Made by a program: the position numbers and the translations under genes
Shown here: piece by piece, positions 41,983 to 52,243 of the stretch
Layout: each line of letters opens with the position of its first letter
Numbering within the stretch: position 1 is the stretch's first letter
Notes under the pieces: model-generated
Databases searched by the model: none
Told to the model about the DNA's origin: nothing
The model's input: only the letters and a program-made list of their open reading frames with translations
NCBI GenBank assembly: GCA_016861025.1
Contig: BOKO01000027.1
Span: forward strand, 18,596 to 82,595
Source: Chloroflexota bacterium
GTDB lineage: Bacteria; Chloroflexota; Anaerolineae; Caldilineales; Caldilineaceae
DNA length: 64,000 nt
Direction: 5' to 3'

Positions 41983-43074
41983 ATGTCCACGCCCACGATT
42001 GCCGCCATCGAAACCACCGTCTTTCGGCTGCCGATGTATGGCGAGCTGCGCTGGGGCAGCCAGAGCGCACTGGCGGAAGCGCGTCACGTCCTGGTGCGCG
42101 TGGCGTTGAGCGACGGCAGCGAAGGCGTCGCCGAAGCGCCGCCGCGCCCGACCATCTACGGCGAAACCGCCGCCACCATCGTCGCCATCATCCGCGACGA
42201 GCTGGCGCCGCGGATGGTCGGTCAACCCGCCGACAAAGCCTGGACGCGCATGACGCCGATCCCCAACAACCATACTGCCAAAGGCGCCATCGACATGGCT
42301 GTGCATGATGCCCTGGCGCAGCGCGCCGGGCGCACGCTGGCAGAACAGATCGGCGCCACGCGTGATCGGGTGCGCGCGAGCTACATTCTTGGCATTGGCG
42401 AGCGTGACGAAGTATTGGCGGAAGCGGAACGGGTCGTGGCGCAGGGCGTGCGCGTGCTCAAGGTCAAGGTCGGGCGCGACTGGGACGATGACATTGCGCG
42501 CATCCGCGACCTACAGGCGATGTTTGGCGATCGCGTCGATCTCTACGCCGACGCCAACGAGACGATGGTCGCCGCCGACGCCGCCCAACGGCTCGCTGTG
42601 CTGCGTGAGCTGGGGCTGCACTACTGCGAGGAGCCGCTGCCAGTCGAACAGGTGCGCGCCCGCGCCGTGTTGCGGGCGCAGAAGGTGCTGCCGATCATCG
42701 CCGACGACAGCGCCTTCACCGTGCGCGATCTGTGGCGTGAGCTGGAACTGGACACCTTCGACATTCTCAACATCAAAACCCCGCGCACTGGTTACACCGC
42801 GTCGCTGGCGATGGTCGAGATGGCGCAGCACTCAGGCAAGGGCGTCATGGTCGGCTCGCAGGCGGGCAGCACGATCGGTGTGGCGCGCGCCGCCATCTTT
42901 GCTGCGCGGGCGGAGGTCGAGCATCCGTCCGAGCTATCCTTCTTTCTGAAGTTGCGCGAAGAGATCACGGATCGACCACTCACGATCGTCGACGGCTGGC
43001 TCTCGATCGAGGAGGCGTTGAGCGTGCGCGTCGATCCGGTTCGGCTGAACGCCATGACGTTGAGCGATTCATAG
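41983..43074 (+). CDS. Enolase-superfamily enzyme (muconate cycloisomerase/dipeptide epimerase sub-group)
   Basis: A 363-residue barrel enzyme with the family's catalytic set in order: LKVKVGRDW with the KxK acid-base lysines (about 160), then the metal ligands in YADANE (about 188), CEEPLP (about 215) and ADDS (about 240), then NIKTPRTGY, whose Lys (about 264) is the opposite-face base. The chemistry is abstraction of a proton next to a carboxylate. This Lys pair fits the MLE/dipeptide epimerase sub-group, as does the MVGSQAGSTIGVARAAIF ending. Substrate not assigned. Followed 62 bases later by a GH4 glycosidase. Confidence 0.9.
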   Translation: MSTPTIAAIETTVFRLPMYGELRWGSQSALAEARHVLVRVALSDGSEGVAEAPPRPTIYGETAATIVAIIRDELAPRMVGQPADKAWTRMTPIPNNHTAKGAIDMAVHDALAQRAGRTLAEQIGATRDRVRASYILGIGERDEVLAEAERVVAQGVRVLKVKVGRDWDDDIARIRDLQAMFGDRVDLYADANETMVAADAAQRLAVLRELGLHYCEEPLPVEQVRARAVLRAQKVLPIIADDSAFTVRDLWRELELDTFDILNIKTPRTGYTASLAMVEMAQHSGKGVMVGSQAGSTIGVARAAIFAARAEVEHPSELSFFLKLREEITDRPLTIVDGWLSIEEALSVRVDPVRLNAMTLSDS

Positions 43075-43136
43075 ACCGCGGCCTATCTTCAATTGACTGA
43101 ACAATTACGTTTATCGCATCAAAAGGAAACACCATT

Positions 43137-44522
43137 ATGACCAAAATCAGCTTTCTCGGCGCCGGCAGCACCGTCTTTGCCAAAAACCTGATGGGCGACA
43201 TCCTCAGCTATCCTGAGCTGCAGGACGCCACGATCAGCCTCTTCGACATCGATCCGGATCGCCTGCGCACTTCCGAAATCGTGGCGCACAAGATCGCCGA
43301 GTTCTTTGGCATCTCGCCCAAGATCGAGGCAACGCTCGACCGCCGGCAGTCGCTGAAAGACGCCGACTTTGCGATCAGCATGTTCCAGATCGGCGGCTAC
43401 AAACCAGGCACGGTGATCGACTTCGAGATTCCCAAGAAATATGGTCTGCGCCAGACCATCGCCGACACGCTAGGCATCGGCGGCATCATGCGCGGGCTGC
43501 GCACGATCCCAGTCTTTCTCGACATCGCGCGCGACATGGAGGAACTCTGCCCGGACGTGACTTTCCTGCAATATGTCAACCCGATGGCGATGAACTGCTG
43601 GGCGTTGAGCCGCGCCACCGGCATCAAGACGGTCGGTCTCTGCCACAGCGTGCAGGGCACGGCGGAGCAGCTCGCCGAGGACATCGGCGTGCCGATCGAG
43701 GAGATCAACTACACTTGCGCCGGCATCAACCACATGGCGTTCTATCTCCGCTTTGAGCGCAACGGCGAGAATCTCTATCCGTTGATCCGCAAGGTCTACG
43801 ACGAGGGACGTGTGCCAGACTGGAACCGCGTGCGCTATGAGGTCTTCAACCGCACCGGCTACTTTGTAACCGAGTCGAGTGAACACTTCAGCGAATATGT
43901 GCCGTGGTTTATCAAGCGCGACCGCCCCGACCTGATCGAGAAGTTCAACATCCCGCTCGACGAGTACATCCGCCGCTGCGAGGTGCAGATCACGGGCTGG
44001 GAATTTCTACGCCGCAAGCTCGAAAACCCGGACGCCGACCTCAAAGCCGAGTTTGTTGCCGCGATGCGCAAAGCAGGCGTACCTGCAGAACATATGCCCT
44101 GGGTGGTCGAAGAGTATGAGCGCGCCAACGAAGTGCGGCGCAGCCACGAATACGGTTCGTTGATCGTGCACAGCATCGTCACGGGGCAGCCGCGCGTGGT
44201 CTATGGCAATATGGCGAACAACGGGCTGATCGACAACCTGCCGCAGGGCTGCTGCGTCGAAGTGCCGGTGCTGGTCGACAAGAACGGCTTGCAGCCGACC
44301 AAGATCGGTGCGCTGCCGCCGCACCTGGCTGCGATGATGCGCACCAACGTCAACGTGCAGGAGATGGTCGTCGAGGCGGCGCTCACCCGCAAGCGCGAAT
44401 ACATCTACTACGCTGCCATGCTCGACCCGCACACTGCCGCCGAACTCGATCTCGACCAGATCTGGCGTCTCGTCGATGATCTGATTGAAGCGCACGGCGA
44501 CTGGCTGCCGAAGTACCATTGA
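43137..44522 (+). CDS. GH4-family alpha-glucosidase/alpha-galactosidase
   Basis: A 461-residue NAD- and metal-dependent glycosidase. The NAD fold begins ISFLGAGSTVFAKNLMGDIL, and the family metal ligands lie in GLCHSVQGT (Cys, about 163) and CAGINHMAFYL (His, about 201). The GH4 mechanism oxidises the sugar temporarily at C3. Sequence features such as NPMAMNCWALS and the MelA-like length favour alpha-galactosides, or alternatively alpha-glucosides. A weak AAAGGAAA ribosome site is present. It ends at a bidirectional hairpin. Confidence 0.93.
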   Translation: MTKISFLGAGSTVFAKNLMGDILSYPELQDATISLFDIDPDRLRTSEIVAHKIAEFFGISPKIEATLDRRQSLKDADFAISMFQIGGYKPGTVIDFEIPKKYGLRQTIADTLGIGGIMRGLRTIPVFLDIARDMEELCPDVTFLQYVNPMAMNCWALSRATGIKTVGLCHSVQGTAEQLAEDIGVPIEEINYTCAGINHMAFYLRFERNGENLYPLIRKVYDEGRVPDWNRVRYEVFNRTGYFVTESSEHFSEYVPWFIKRDRPDLIEKFNIPLDEYIRRCEVQITGWEFLRRKLENPDADLKAEFVAAMRKAGVPAEHMPWVVEEYERANEVRRSHEYGSLIVHSIVTGQPRVVYGNMANNGLIDNLPQGCCVEVPVLVDKNGLQPTKIGALPPHLAAMMRTNVNVQEMVVEAALTRKREYIYYAAMLDPHTAAELDLDQIWRLVDDLIEAHGDWLPKYH

Positions 44523-44549
44523 TCAGCACGCTGTGTCGGGAAATTGAAT

Positions 44550-44579
44550 TGTAGGGGCGCGAAATTTCGCGTCCCTACA
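44550..44579. terminator. Bidirectional hairpin between GH4 and maf genes
   Basis: TGTAGGGGCGCGAAA (44550-44564) and TTTCGCGTCCCTACA (44565-44579) pair along 15 bases with a single G-T pair and no loop bases. It lies between two convergent genes, with AAT/ATT runs before it. Confidence 0.6.
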
Positions 44580-44633
44580 GCGCCTGTCATACCCAGGACA
44601 ACGCTCTGTTGTGAAGGTTCCGCCTGGAGATTG

Positions 44634-45314
44634 TCAGACAAAGTCGATATGTGTGGCGTGGGCGCTGCGGTTGGCGCAGCAAGGAAAGGGGTTGATCGCA
44701 GCGCAAACCTGCGCCGGACTACGCTTCACATGCACGCCGAAGTCAGCCAGCAGATCGCACAGGTCGGCGAGTGGAAGCCCCATGACGCTGGCAAAGCAGC
44801 CGTCGAGCGCACAGGCTGGCGCAAAACCAGGTGACTGGATGCCGTAGGCGCCAGCCTTGTCCATCGGATCGCCGGAAGCTACATAGGCGGCGATCTCTGC
44901 ATCGCTGTAGGCGCGCATGGTCACCAACGTGCGGTTGATGCGCGTCTTCTGTACGTAGTCGGTGGTGCGCAACAGCGTCACTGCGCTGATGACTTCGTGC
45001 ACGCCATTGCGTAGATCGCGCAGCATTCGCGCTGCGTCTTCGGCGTCGATCGGCTTGCCGTAGATTTCATTGCCCAACGCGACGGTTGTATCCGAAGCTA
45101 TGATGATGGCCGGCGCATCTTCGGAAAGCCGCTGTGCAACGGCGCTTGCCTTTGCTTCGGCAAGCCGCTGCGTCATAGCGGCGGGTTCTTCGGCGGGCAA
45201 CGGCGTCTCGTCGATGTCGGCCACCACGATCGTGAAGGTCAAGCCTAGATCGCGCAAAAACTGCTGGCGGCGCTGGCTGGCTGAGGCGAGGATCAGAGAT
45301 TCATGCGTTGTCAT
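44634..45314 (-). CDS. Maf-family nucleotide pyrophosphatase
   Basis: A 226-residue Maf protein, which hydrolyses dTTP/UTP or modified nucleotides. Motifs: [19 protein letters not shown] at the start (the usual Arg after ASAS is replaced by Gln-Arg, still within family variation), [28 protein letters not shown] (the catalytic Asp in ASDT), and [14 protein letters not shown]. The start is the ATG at 45314; the long upstream extension lies in the opposite gene's promoter region. It converges with the GH4 gene and diverges from the Gfo/Idh/MocA gene. Confidence 0.93.
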   Translation of the reverse strand: MTTHESLILASASQRRQQFLRDLGLTFTIVVADIDETPLPAEEPAAMTQRLAEAKASAVAQRLSEDAPAIIIASDTTVALGNEIYGKPIDAEDAARMLRDLRNGVHEVISAVTLLRTTDYVQKTRINRTLVTMRAYSDAEIAAYVASGDPMDKAGAYGIQSPGFAPACALDGCFASVMGLPLADLCDLLADFGVHVKRSPAQVCAAINPFPCCANRSAHATHIDFV

Positions 45315-45406
45315 GCGCTTCTTTATACCTGACACACGCAGGCAACGACAAAGAACCAACGCGACAATACAGGAATCTGCCAGTCTGCAAACGCCATAAA
45401 TGGTCT

Positions 45407-45422
45407 TTGGACAGATGTCCAA
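45407..45422. promoter_or_regulatory. Palindromic operator candidate upstream of the Gfo/Idh/MocA gene
   Basis: TTGGACAGATGTCCAA is a perfect palindrome of two 7-base arms around GA, located 55 bases before the start of the oxidoreductase gene and 93 bases before maf. It has the size and symmetry of a repressor site. Confidence 0.5.
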
Positions 45423-45477
45423 TGCGTATGGCACTATTGAACAATCTACATTCGACTCACCCTGACAGGAGGAATTG

Positions 45478-46551
45478 ATGTCGCTCAGTCGCTCTGTTGC
45501 ACTTTCATCTCCGCTGCGGATCGCCATCATCGGCTGCGGCGGCATGGCGCGGCACCACGCCGCCGCCATGTTGCGCCATCAGGAAATGGTTTCCATTCCT
45601 GTGGTTTGTGAACCATCGGACGCCACCTATCGTCGCTTCGAGGTTTTGTTCGAGGATGTCGGCGTCGCGCCGCCGCGCAATGAACCAGACCTGGAGGCGT
45701 TGTTGCGCAAGTATGGCGATGAGCTGGACGCCGCTTTCATCATCACGCCACATGCGCTGCATCACGATCAAGCCGTCGCCTGTCTCGAAGCAGGGCTGCA
45801 CGTGCTGTTAGAGAAGCCGATGGTGATGAACGCTGCTGAGGCGCGCAGCCTGATCGCCGCACGCGACCGCAGTGGACGCCATCTTGTCGTCGCCTTCAAC
45901 GGCAGCCTCTCCCCGCAGATTCGCACGGCGGTCAAAATGCTGCGCAGCGGTGAATTGGGCGAGATTCTCACCATTCACGGCGTGGTGTGGCAGGGTTGGA
46001 ACTCTCGCACCCAGCACACCTGGCGCCAGATTCCAGAAATGTCGGGCGGTGGCTTTCTCTTCGACACCGGTGCACACCTGCTCAACACCGTCGCCGATCT
46101 GGCGGGCGAACCGGTGGTCGAGGTGGCGGCCTGGCTGGACAACCGCGGGCGTCCTGTCGACATTCTCGGCGTGGTGATGGCGCGACTGGCTTCCGGTGCG
46201 TTGATCAGCCTGAGCGCCTGTGGCGACACAATCGAGTCATGTGCATCGGACGTGCGCGTCTTTTGCACCAAAGGCATCTTGCGCACAGGCGTCTGGGGCG
46301 AACTGCTGGAGCTTCAGCGCCAGGGTGAGTCTGAGCTTTCGCCGGTCGAGACGCCAGCGTCGCACGGCGCGTGGGAGCAGTTCATGTACGTCTGCCGCGG
46401 TGAACTTGCCAACCCCAGCCCACCAGAAATCGGTCTACGCATGGCGATCCTTTGGGACATGATCCGCGCTTCGGCGCAGCGCGGCGGCGCGCCTGTTACA
46501 CTGCGTGACGCCGAGCAATTCGTCGCCGAAATCGCCGGTGCAATGAGCTAA
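45478..46551 (+). CDS. Gfo/Idh/MocA-family oxidoreductase
   Basis: A 357-residue NAD(P)-dependent dehydrogenase. The Rossmann start is [19 protein letters not shown] (about 15-33), with the EKP motif in [18 protein letters not shown] (about 103) and the conserved [14 protein letters not shown] block in the C-terminal domain. These enzymes oxidise sugars or inositols. A perfect AGGAGG sits before the ATG. A palindromic site lies upstream, and a ThuA-like gene follows 73 bases later, a pairing seen in sugar catabolism. Confidence 0.93.
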   Translation: MSLSRSVALSSPLRIAIIGCGGMARHHAAAMLRHQEMVSIPVVCEPSDATYRRFEVLFEDVGVAPPRNEPDLEALLRKYGDELDAAFIITPHALHHDQAVACLEAGLHVLLEKPMVMNAAEARSLIAARDRSGRHLVVAFNGSLSPQIRTAVKMLRSGELGEILTIHGVVWQGWNSRTQHTWRQIPEMSGGGFLFDTGAHLLNTVADLAGEPVVEVAAWLDNRGRPVDILGVVMARLASGALISLSACGDTIESCASDVRVFCTKGILRTGVWGELLELQRQGESELSPVETPASHGAWEQFMYVCRGELANPSPPEIGLRMAILWDMIRASAQRGGAPVTLRDAEQFVAEIAGAMS

Positions 46552-46624
46552 GTCAGAAAAAACTTCATTCTTTGGACAGTTTGATTAAGTTGATTAAGAA
46601 GACAAAATCGAGGAGACATTTCAA

Positions 46625-47353
46625 ATGGCAACATCGACACGCGTGACGGTATGGAACGAATATCGCCACGAAAAGCAAAATCCTGAAATCGCCGCCATCT
46701 ATCCACAAGGCATTCACGGCGCCATCGCCGGCTATTTGCGCGGTCATGGCTGCATCGTGCACACGGCGACATTGGATGAACCGCATCACGGCTTGACCAA
46801 TCACGTGCTCGACAACACCGACGTGTTGATCTGGTGGGGGCACATGGCGCACGGCGAGGTGAAGGACGAGATCGTGGAGCAAGTCCATGACCATGTTCTA
46901 CGTGGGATGGGCTTGATCGTGTTGCATTCGGGTCACTTTTCCAAGATTTTCAAGCGGCTGATGGGCACGACCTGCAATCTCAAATGGCGCGAGGCAGGTG
47001 AGCGCGAGCGGCTTTGGGTCGTCGCCGCCGGCCACCCAATCGCCGACGGCATCGGCGAATACTTCGAGATCCCACACGAAGAAATGTACGGCGAGTTCTT
47101 CGATATACCGGAGCCGGAGACACTGGTGTTCGTCAGTTGGTTCCAGGGCGGCGAGGTCTTCCGTAGCGGCTGCTGCTATCGCCGTGGGCAGGGGCGCATC
47201 TTCTATTTCCGCCCGGGCCACGAGACCTATCCAACCTATCACCAGCCGGAAGTGCTGCGCGTGATCAGCAATGCCGTGCGTTGGGCGAAACCGGTCGAAC
47301 GCCCGAACACCACCTATGGTCACCGCCCCGAGCCGATCGAGCCGCTGAAGTAG
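46625..47353 (+). CDS. ThuA-like protein (trehalose utilisation family)
   Basis: A 242-residue protein with the glutamine-amidotransferase-like ThuA fold: [25 protein letters not shown] at the start and [23 protein letters not shown] (about 61-83). Blocks such as [40 protein letters not shown] and [19 protein letters not shown] follow. In rhizobia, ThuA and ThuB (a Gfo/Idh/MocA enzyme) act in trehalose or disaccharide oxidation. The upstream neighbour being exactly such an oxidoreductase supports a comparable pathway here, as inference. GAGGAGA ribosome site. Confidence 0.9.
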   Translation: MATSTRVTVWNEYRHEKQNPEIAAIYPQGIHGAIAGYLRGHGCIVHTATLDEPHHGLTNHVLDNTDVLIWWGHMAHGEVKDEIVEQVHDHVLRGMGLIVLHSGHFSKIFKRLMGTTCNLKWREAGERERLWVVAAGHPIADGIGEYFEIPHEEMYGEFFDIPEPETLVFVSWFQGGEVFRSGCCYRRGQGRIFYFRPGHETYPTYHQPEVLRVISNAVRWAKPVERPNTTYGHRPEPIEPLK

Positions 47354-47354
47354 G

Positions 47355-47451
47355 GAGAGTGAGAGATTGAGAGACTGGAGATTGGGAGAGGTTCGAGGAG
47401 TGTTTGTCTCTCTCGTTTCCCAATCTCCTAATCTCCGATCTCGTAATCTCC
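47355..47451. repeat. Heptamer hairpin element (GGAGATT family), intergenic copy 3
   Basis: GAGATTGAGAGACTGGAGATTGGGA-like units (47361-47386) face an inverted block ending in CCCAATCTCCTAATCTCC (47419-47436) and further TCTCGTAATCTCCC units. It lies between the ThuA and MFS genes, which converge. Confidence 0.8.
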
Positions 47452-48810
47452 CTACCTCCCTATTTCCCCCAACTCCACCTGTTTATGCAGGCGTGGTTCT
47501 TTCATGACGAAGATGAGCAACAGCAGAGTGGCGGCGCTCAACAGCGTTGAAGCGAGGAAGAGCCAATCGTAGCTGTAGACTGCCAGGAAGCCGCCGATAA
47601 TCGGCGCGATGGCGCCGCCGACGCCGGTCATTGTGTTGCCGAGGCCGATATAGGTCGGGCGATCTTCCGGCTTCGAGAACTCCATCACGATCAACACCCC
47701 GGAGACAATCGCAATTCCGTTGACGATGCCCATCAAGAAGAAAATTGCATAGTACCAGTCTGGGTGTGGCGCCAGCCACGCCATGCCAAAGGTGAGGATG
47801 CTTGCCCACTGCGCCAGTTCGAGCGTAAATTTGTGGCCGCGGCGATCGGCAATCACGCCGGCCAGAAGGTTGCCGAGCGTCTGTCCGATGAGCAGTGCAG
47901 CCGTGTAGATGCCAACGCTGGCGTCGCTCACCTGCCACTGCTGGATGGCGGCTACAGTGAGAAAACCAGCGCCCATCCTTCCCAAATTCGACAGCAGGCG
48001 CGAACCAAGAAAGACGCTGAAGTTGTGGTCGCGGCGCAAAATCGTCCGAATTTTTTGCCAGGACTGCCTGCTCTGTTGGCGCACATGGTCGGGCAGCGGC
48101 TGCACCGGTTCACGCGCCAGCGCCAACGACACCCAACTGAGCGTGATGGCAACGGCTGCCACCAGAAAGGTGTACGCAAAGTTCTGCGGATAGGGAAAGT
48201 TTGCCAGCATCCAACCGCTGGCGACAGCGCCGAGCGCGCCAAGGCCGGTGCCAACAAACGAGCTAAAACCGAAAAACCAGCCACGACGGTCGATCGGGAA
48301 GATGCGCGCGATCATGTCGGACCAGGCAGGCGCGATCATTCCGGCGCCAAATCCATGCCAGGCATAGGCAAAGAAAAAAAGCAGCAACGCCAACGTCGGC
48401 TGACTCGGCGCCATCAACGCCGCCACCGGCAGCAGCCAGATCGGCAGCCGCTCGGTGAAAAAGCCAACGTTGATCACAACAGGCTTTTTGCGCGGCAGCC
48501 TTTCGGTGACGCCCGCTGTAAACAGTTGAGGCAGATACCAGCTTGCCGTGCTCAACACCGCCAGCAACGCAATCCAGAAGGGCGCTGTTGTGAGTTTGCT
48601 CACGAACAGCGGTAAAATGGTTGTTGCTGAGATGAAGCTCAAACCAAACCAGAAGGCGGCGCCATCGATCAGGTTGACTGTGAAGTTCCAACGATAGTTG
48701 TCTCGAACTTCTTGCTCCAGCTCGTCGTCGCTAATTGGGGGAATCGGTCGGTCAAGTTCGAGCATCAGCCGCATGATCTGGCGGCCGCGCGCTGTTCGCT
48801 GTAGTCCCAT
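47452..48810 (-). CDS. MFS transporter
   Basis: A 452-residue major-facilitator permease with about 12 hydrophobic segments. After a polar N-terminus of about 50 residues come e.g. [40 protein letters not shown], a central cytoplasmic loop around [15 protein letters not shown], and [32 protein letters not shown], a loop found in several sugar/drug MFS groups. Substrate unknown. It converges with the ThuA gene over a heptamer hairpin. An inverted repeat lies in its 5' leader. Confidence 0.9.
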   Translation of the reverse strand: MGLQRTARGRQIMRLMLELDRPIPPISDDELEQEVRDNYRWNFTVNLIDGAAFWFGLSFISATTILPLFVSKLTTAPFWIALLAVLSTASWYLPQLFTAGVTERLPRKKPVVINVGFFTERLPIWLLPVAALMAPSQPTLALLLFFFAYAWHGFGAGMIAPAWSDMIARIFPIDRRGWFFGFSSFVGTGLGALGAVASGWMLANFPYPQNFAYTFLVAAVAITLSWVSLALAREPVQPLPDHVRQQSRQSWQKIRTILRRDHNFSVFLGSRLLSNLGRMGAGFLTVAAIQQWQVSDASVGIYTAALLIGQTLGNLLAGVIADRRGHKFTLELAQWASILTFGMAWLAPHPDWYYAIFFLMGIVNGIAIVSGVLIVMEFSKPEDRPTYIGLGNTMTGVGGAIAPIIGGFLAVYSYDWLFLASTLLSAATLLLLIFVMKEPRLHKQVELGEIGR

Positions 48811-48826
48811 GACACATCTCTCTGTT

Positions 48827-48847
48827 GTCGTGACCTGAGTTCACGAC
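48827..48847. promoter_or_regulatory. Inverted repeat in the MFS gene leader, operator candidate
   Basis: GTCGTGA (48827-48833) and TCACGAC (48841-48847) are perfect inverted arms seven bases apart, 17 bases before the MFS start codon on the minus strand. A repressor binding here would block the gene. Confidence 0.45.
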
Positions 48848-48946
48848 AGCCTCAAAATAAATATAATACGTTTTGCTTGTTGCGCTGTTCACACACACAA
48901 ATGTTCAGTATACTCGATCGCTCCTTCATAACGAAAAGGAACAGAT

Positions 48947-49366
48947 ATGAAACAGTTTCTGCACTTCACGATTGTCTCGCTCTTTTTGATACTGCTGGCG
49001 GGGTGTAGCGTCCAGAGCGTCGCACCGCTGACAGAAGCGCGGCAAGGCGTCTGCCAGGCGCTCAATTCGCTGCGCAGCGCCGCCACCGGCTTGACCGAGA
49101 TCGATCGAGAGACCAGCGTAAGACAACTTCAGGAAATGCGCGGGAACACCGCCAGACTCGTCGAAGCTGCGCGTGCAGCCAACACCGTGCTGCAGAACCA
49201 GCAGATCACGGAAATGGTCAATGCATTTGAAGAATTCAGCCGCATAGTGGATGGCTTGAATCCGGATCAGCGCGTTGGCGACACAGCAGTCGGTCTCCAG
49301 GCATCGGCGCGGCAGGTCACATCGGCGCTGGATCAGGCGCATCAGACGCTGCAATGTGCACAGTGA
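48947..49366 (+). CDS. Small hypothetical lipoprotein
   Basis: A 139-residue exported protein. The signal peptide ends LILLAGC (Cys about 20). The mature part is nearly all helical, with heptad-like spacing ([41 protein letters not shown]), so a helical bundle on the outer face of the membrane is likely. No known family. An AAAAGGA ribosome site precedes the ATG, and TATACT (48909-48914) could be its -10 box. The PIG-L gene starts 16 bases after its stop. Confidence 0.75.
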   Translation: MKQFLHFTIVSLFLILLAGCSVQSVAPLTEARQGVCQALNSLRSAATGLTEIDRETSVRQLQEMRGNTARLVEAARAANTVLQNQQITEMVNAFEEFSRIVDGLNPDQRVGDTAVGLQASARQVTSALDQAHQTLQCAQ

Positions 49367-49382
49367 AAGTGACGACAAGCCG

Positions 49383-50144
49383 ATGAATTCTTATTCACCA
49401 TACATTCCCAGCCGGGCGATGTTCATCTTCGCCCATCCCGACGACATCGAATTTGGCACAGCCGGCACGGCCGCACGCTGGGTGCAGGGCGGCGCCGAAG
49501 TTGTGTACGTGCTGCTCACCAGCGGCGATGTTGGCATTGCCGACACCGCCCTGACGCGTCAGGAAGTCACCGACATTCGCGAAAAGGAGCAGCTTGCTGC
49601 GGCGCAAACGATCGGCGTGCAACATGTCGTTTTTCTGCGCGAACCAGATGGAATGCTGGTCAACTCGCTCGATCTGCGCCGCAAACTGGTGCGCGAGATT
49701 CGACGTTTCCGCCCCGAAGTCGTGGTGTGCGGCGACCCGACGGTCTGGTTTGTCGACTCGACTTACGTCAACCACCCCGACCATCGCGCCGCAGCAGCGG
49801 CGGCAATCGACTCTGTTTTTCCCGCCGCCGGCCAGCCGCACGTCTTCGAGGAATTGGCGGAGGAGGGATTGACCGCACACAAGGTGCGCAAGCTGTATAT
49901 CGAAGGATGGGGCGGCGGCGACACCTGGGTGGACATCAGCGGCACAATCGACCTCAAGATTGCTGCGCTGCGCTGCCATCTCAGTCAAATGCGCGACTGG
50001 GATCCGGAGCCAATGTTGCGCCAGTGGTCGGCGGAGGCCGCCAAAGGCAAAGAAATGGCTTACGCTGAAACATTCCGTGTGATCACGCTCGTGAGCGATG
50101 AGGACTTTGCCAAACAAAACGGTGCAATTATTGAGGAGGCGTGA
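49383..50144 (+). CDS. PIG-L family deacetylase
   Basis: A 253-residue zinc deacetylase. [19 protein letters not shown] (about 14-32) holds the AHPDD metal and catalytic signature, and [16 protein letters not shown] (about 127-142) the third ligand. The family removes N-acetyl groups from GlcNAc conjugates (GPI precursors, mycothiol, bacillithiol or antibiotics); which applies here is not shown. The start at 49383 has no strong ribosome site. The stop overlaps the start of the sensor kinase by GTGA. Confidence 0.92.
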   Translation: MNSYSPYIPSRAMFIFAHPDDIEFGTAGTAARWVQGGAEVVYVLLTSGDVGIADTALTRQEVTDIREKEQLAAAQTIGVQHVVFLREPDGMLVNSLDLRRKLVREIRRFRPEVVVCGDPTVWFVDSTYVNHPDHRAAAAAAIDSVFPAAGQPHVFEELAEEGLTAHKVRKLYIEGWGGGDTWVDISGTIDLKIAALRCHLSQMRDWDPEPMLRQWSAEAAKGKEMAYAETFRVITLVSDEDFAKQNGAIIEEA

Positions 50145-52192
50145 ACACGGTTGCGGAGAAGATCGATCAAATGAGCCTTTCGCCAGAAGATCGGATAAGA
50201 CAACTTGAAAATCAGCTTCAGGCGTTAATGGAGCGGCAGGCAGACTTTCACCAGCTGCTCGACCACAATGGCGATGTTTTCTGGGTCTATGATGTGCGCA
50301 GCAACCAGACGCACTACTTTGGCGCCGGCTACAAACATCTGTACGACCTGGACAGCCAGGGCGACGACCCCTTCGCCTTTCTCACCACAGTTCACCCGGA
50401 GGACCTGCCAGCCGTACACCAGATGCTCGACCAGCAGGCGCGGGGACGCCCCACGGAGCTAGAATATCGAATCGTTCATCGAGACGGCTCGATCCGATGG
50501 GTGCACAAGCGTAGTGCACCGATCCATGACGAACATGGCGCGTTGGTTCGCACGGTTGGCGTCACCTCCGACATCACCGCGCGTAAGGAGGCTGAAGAGA
50601 CAGCTGGACGCAGCAACCGCCTCCTGCGTACAATTATCGATTTGCTGCCAGACTCAATTTATGTTAAAGACCTGGAGCGACGCAAAACACTGACCAACCG
50701 CACCGATCTGCGCTATATGGGGCTTCACGATGAGAAGGAAGCGCTCGGCAAACGCGATGAAGAGATCTTCTCCCCAGATGTTGCCGCACGTTTCCGTGCG
50801 CTTGACGAGCGTGTTCTGGAAAACGCCAGCCCACTCCTCAGCCAGGAGGAGTGGTTTACGCTGGATGGACGAGACATCTGCCTGCTGACGTCGAAGATGC
50901 CCTTGCGCAACGAGGCTGGCGAAGTTGTAGGATTGGTGGGCATCGGTCGCGATATCACAGAGCTTAAGCAGGCGCAGCTTGCGCTCGAAGAGATGAATCA
51001 CTCGTTGGAGGCGCGCGTCGAAGAGCGCACACAGGCGCTGCGCATCAGCGAACAACGTCTGCGCCAGGTGATCGATCTTGTGCCGTACATGATCTACGCC
51101 AAGGATATTGACGGGCGCTATATTTTGGTCAACAAGACGGCTGCCGCCGCGCAAGACAAGACCCCCGAACAACTTATTGGCAAACGCGACGTCGACTTCA
51201 GCAATAATCTCGACGAAGCCGAACGATTCTACACCCAGGATCTGCAAGTGATCACCGGCGGCGCAACTCTGTCGATCCCCGAAGAGATTGTTCATTTTAG
51301 CGACGGCAGCAAACATATTCTACAGACCGTGAAATTCCCGCTGGCGGTTGTGGATGATGAAAAGCCGGCGGTGCTGGGCGTAAGCATCGACATCACCGAG
51401 ATGAAACAGGCGGAGGCGGCGCTGCGCCAAATTGAGGCGGACCTGCGGCGCAGCCATGATGAGCTACAGGCAGCCAATGAAGCGCTGCGCGAGGCGGCGC
51501 GTATGAAAGACGAATTCATGGCGACCATCAGCCACGAACTGCGCACTCCGCTGAGCAGCATCCTGGGACTCGCCGATGCGTTGCAGTCCGCTGATTTTGG
51601 GACGCTCACAGACCGCCAGCTCCATGCAGTCAAGGTCATTGAGTCCAGCGGTCGCGATCTGTTGATATTGATCAACGATCTGCTCGAACTTTCCCGCATC
51701 GAGGCTGGTCAAATTCATCTACAGATCGAGGTGTTTGATGCAGTCTCTTTGGCAAAAATTGCGGTTGATCGCAGTGCAGCCGCCGCAGCTAAAAAACGAC
51801 AGACAATTCAGTTTGAGACGCACACAGAATCGATTCTGGTGGAAAGCGACCAGCGCCGTTATCTTCAGATTTTGCTCAACTTGCTGAGCAACGCCATCAA
51901 GTTTACGCCTGAAGCAGGACAGCTTGGCGTCGCACTCAAAAAAGATGCAGCCACAGCGACCTGTCGCGTGACAGTGTGGGATCATGGCATCGGCATCGAT
52001 GAAGCGGATATCGACCGCCTGTTTCGACCTTTTATGCAGCTTGACAGTTCGATCCGCCGCCATTACTCCGGCGTTGGGTTGGGGCTGGCGCTTACCAAAC
52101 GGCTGGTCGATTTGCTCGGCGGCCAGATCAATGTGGAAAGTTCACCGGGCAAAGGCAGTCGATTTATTGTCACGTTGCCCTGCAAAGTGTAA
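50141..52192 (+). CDS. Multi-PAS sensor histidine kinase
   Basis: A 683-residue soluble kinase starting at GTG, coupled to the PIG-L stop. Three PAS domains (about 25-155, 165-285, 305-425) are joined by PAC-type ends (e.g. [18 protein letters not shown]). A HisKA domain with phospho-His in [16 protein letters not shown] (H about 465) and an HATPase domain with N-box [24 protein letters not shown] and [16 protein letters not shown] follow. It has no membrane segments or receiver, so it senses a cytoplasmic signal such as redox or a ligand. The response regulator is not encoded beside it. Confidence 0.93.
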   Translation: MNTVAEKIDQMSLSPEDRIRQLENQLQALMERQADFHQLLDHNGDVFWVYDVRSNQTHYFGAGYKHLYDLDSQGDDPFAFLTTVHPEDLPAVHQMLDQQARGRPTELEYRIVHRDGSIRWVHKRSAPIHDEHGALVRTVGVTSDITARKEAEETAGRSNRLLRTIIDLLPDSIYVKDLERRKTLTNRTDLRYMGLHDEKEALGKRDEEIFSPDVAARFRALDERVLENASPLLSQEEWFTLDGRDICLLTSKMPLRNEAGEVVGLVGIGRDITELKQAQLALEEMNHSLEARVEERTQALRISEQRLRQVIDLVPYMIYAKDIDGRYILVNKTAAAAQDKTPEQLIGKRDVDFSNNLDEAERFYTQDLQVITGGATLSIPEEIVHFSDGSKHILQTVKFPLAVVDDEKPAVLGVSIDITEMKQAEAALRQIEADLRRSHDELQAANEALREAARMKDEFMATISHELRTPLSSILGLADALQSADFGTLTDRQLHAVKVIESSGRDLLILINDLLELSRIEAGQIHLQIEVFDAVSLAKIAVDRSAAAAAKKRQTIQFETHTESILVESDQRRYLQILLNLLSNAIKFTPEAGQLGVALKKDAATATCRVTVWDHGIGIDEADIDRLFRPFMQLDSSIRRHYSGVGLGLALTKRLVDLLGGQINVESSPGKGSRFIVTLPCKV

Positions 52193-52243
52193 AAAGCTGG
52201 CTGGGAACACGCTACGCAACCTGCTTTTTCAACCCTTCCAACC

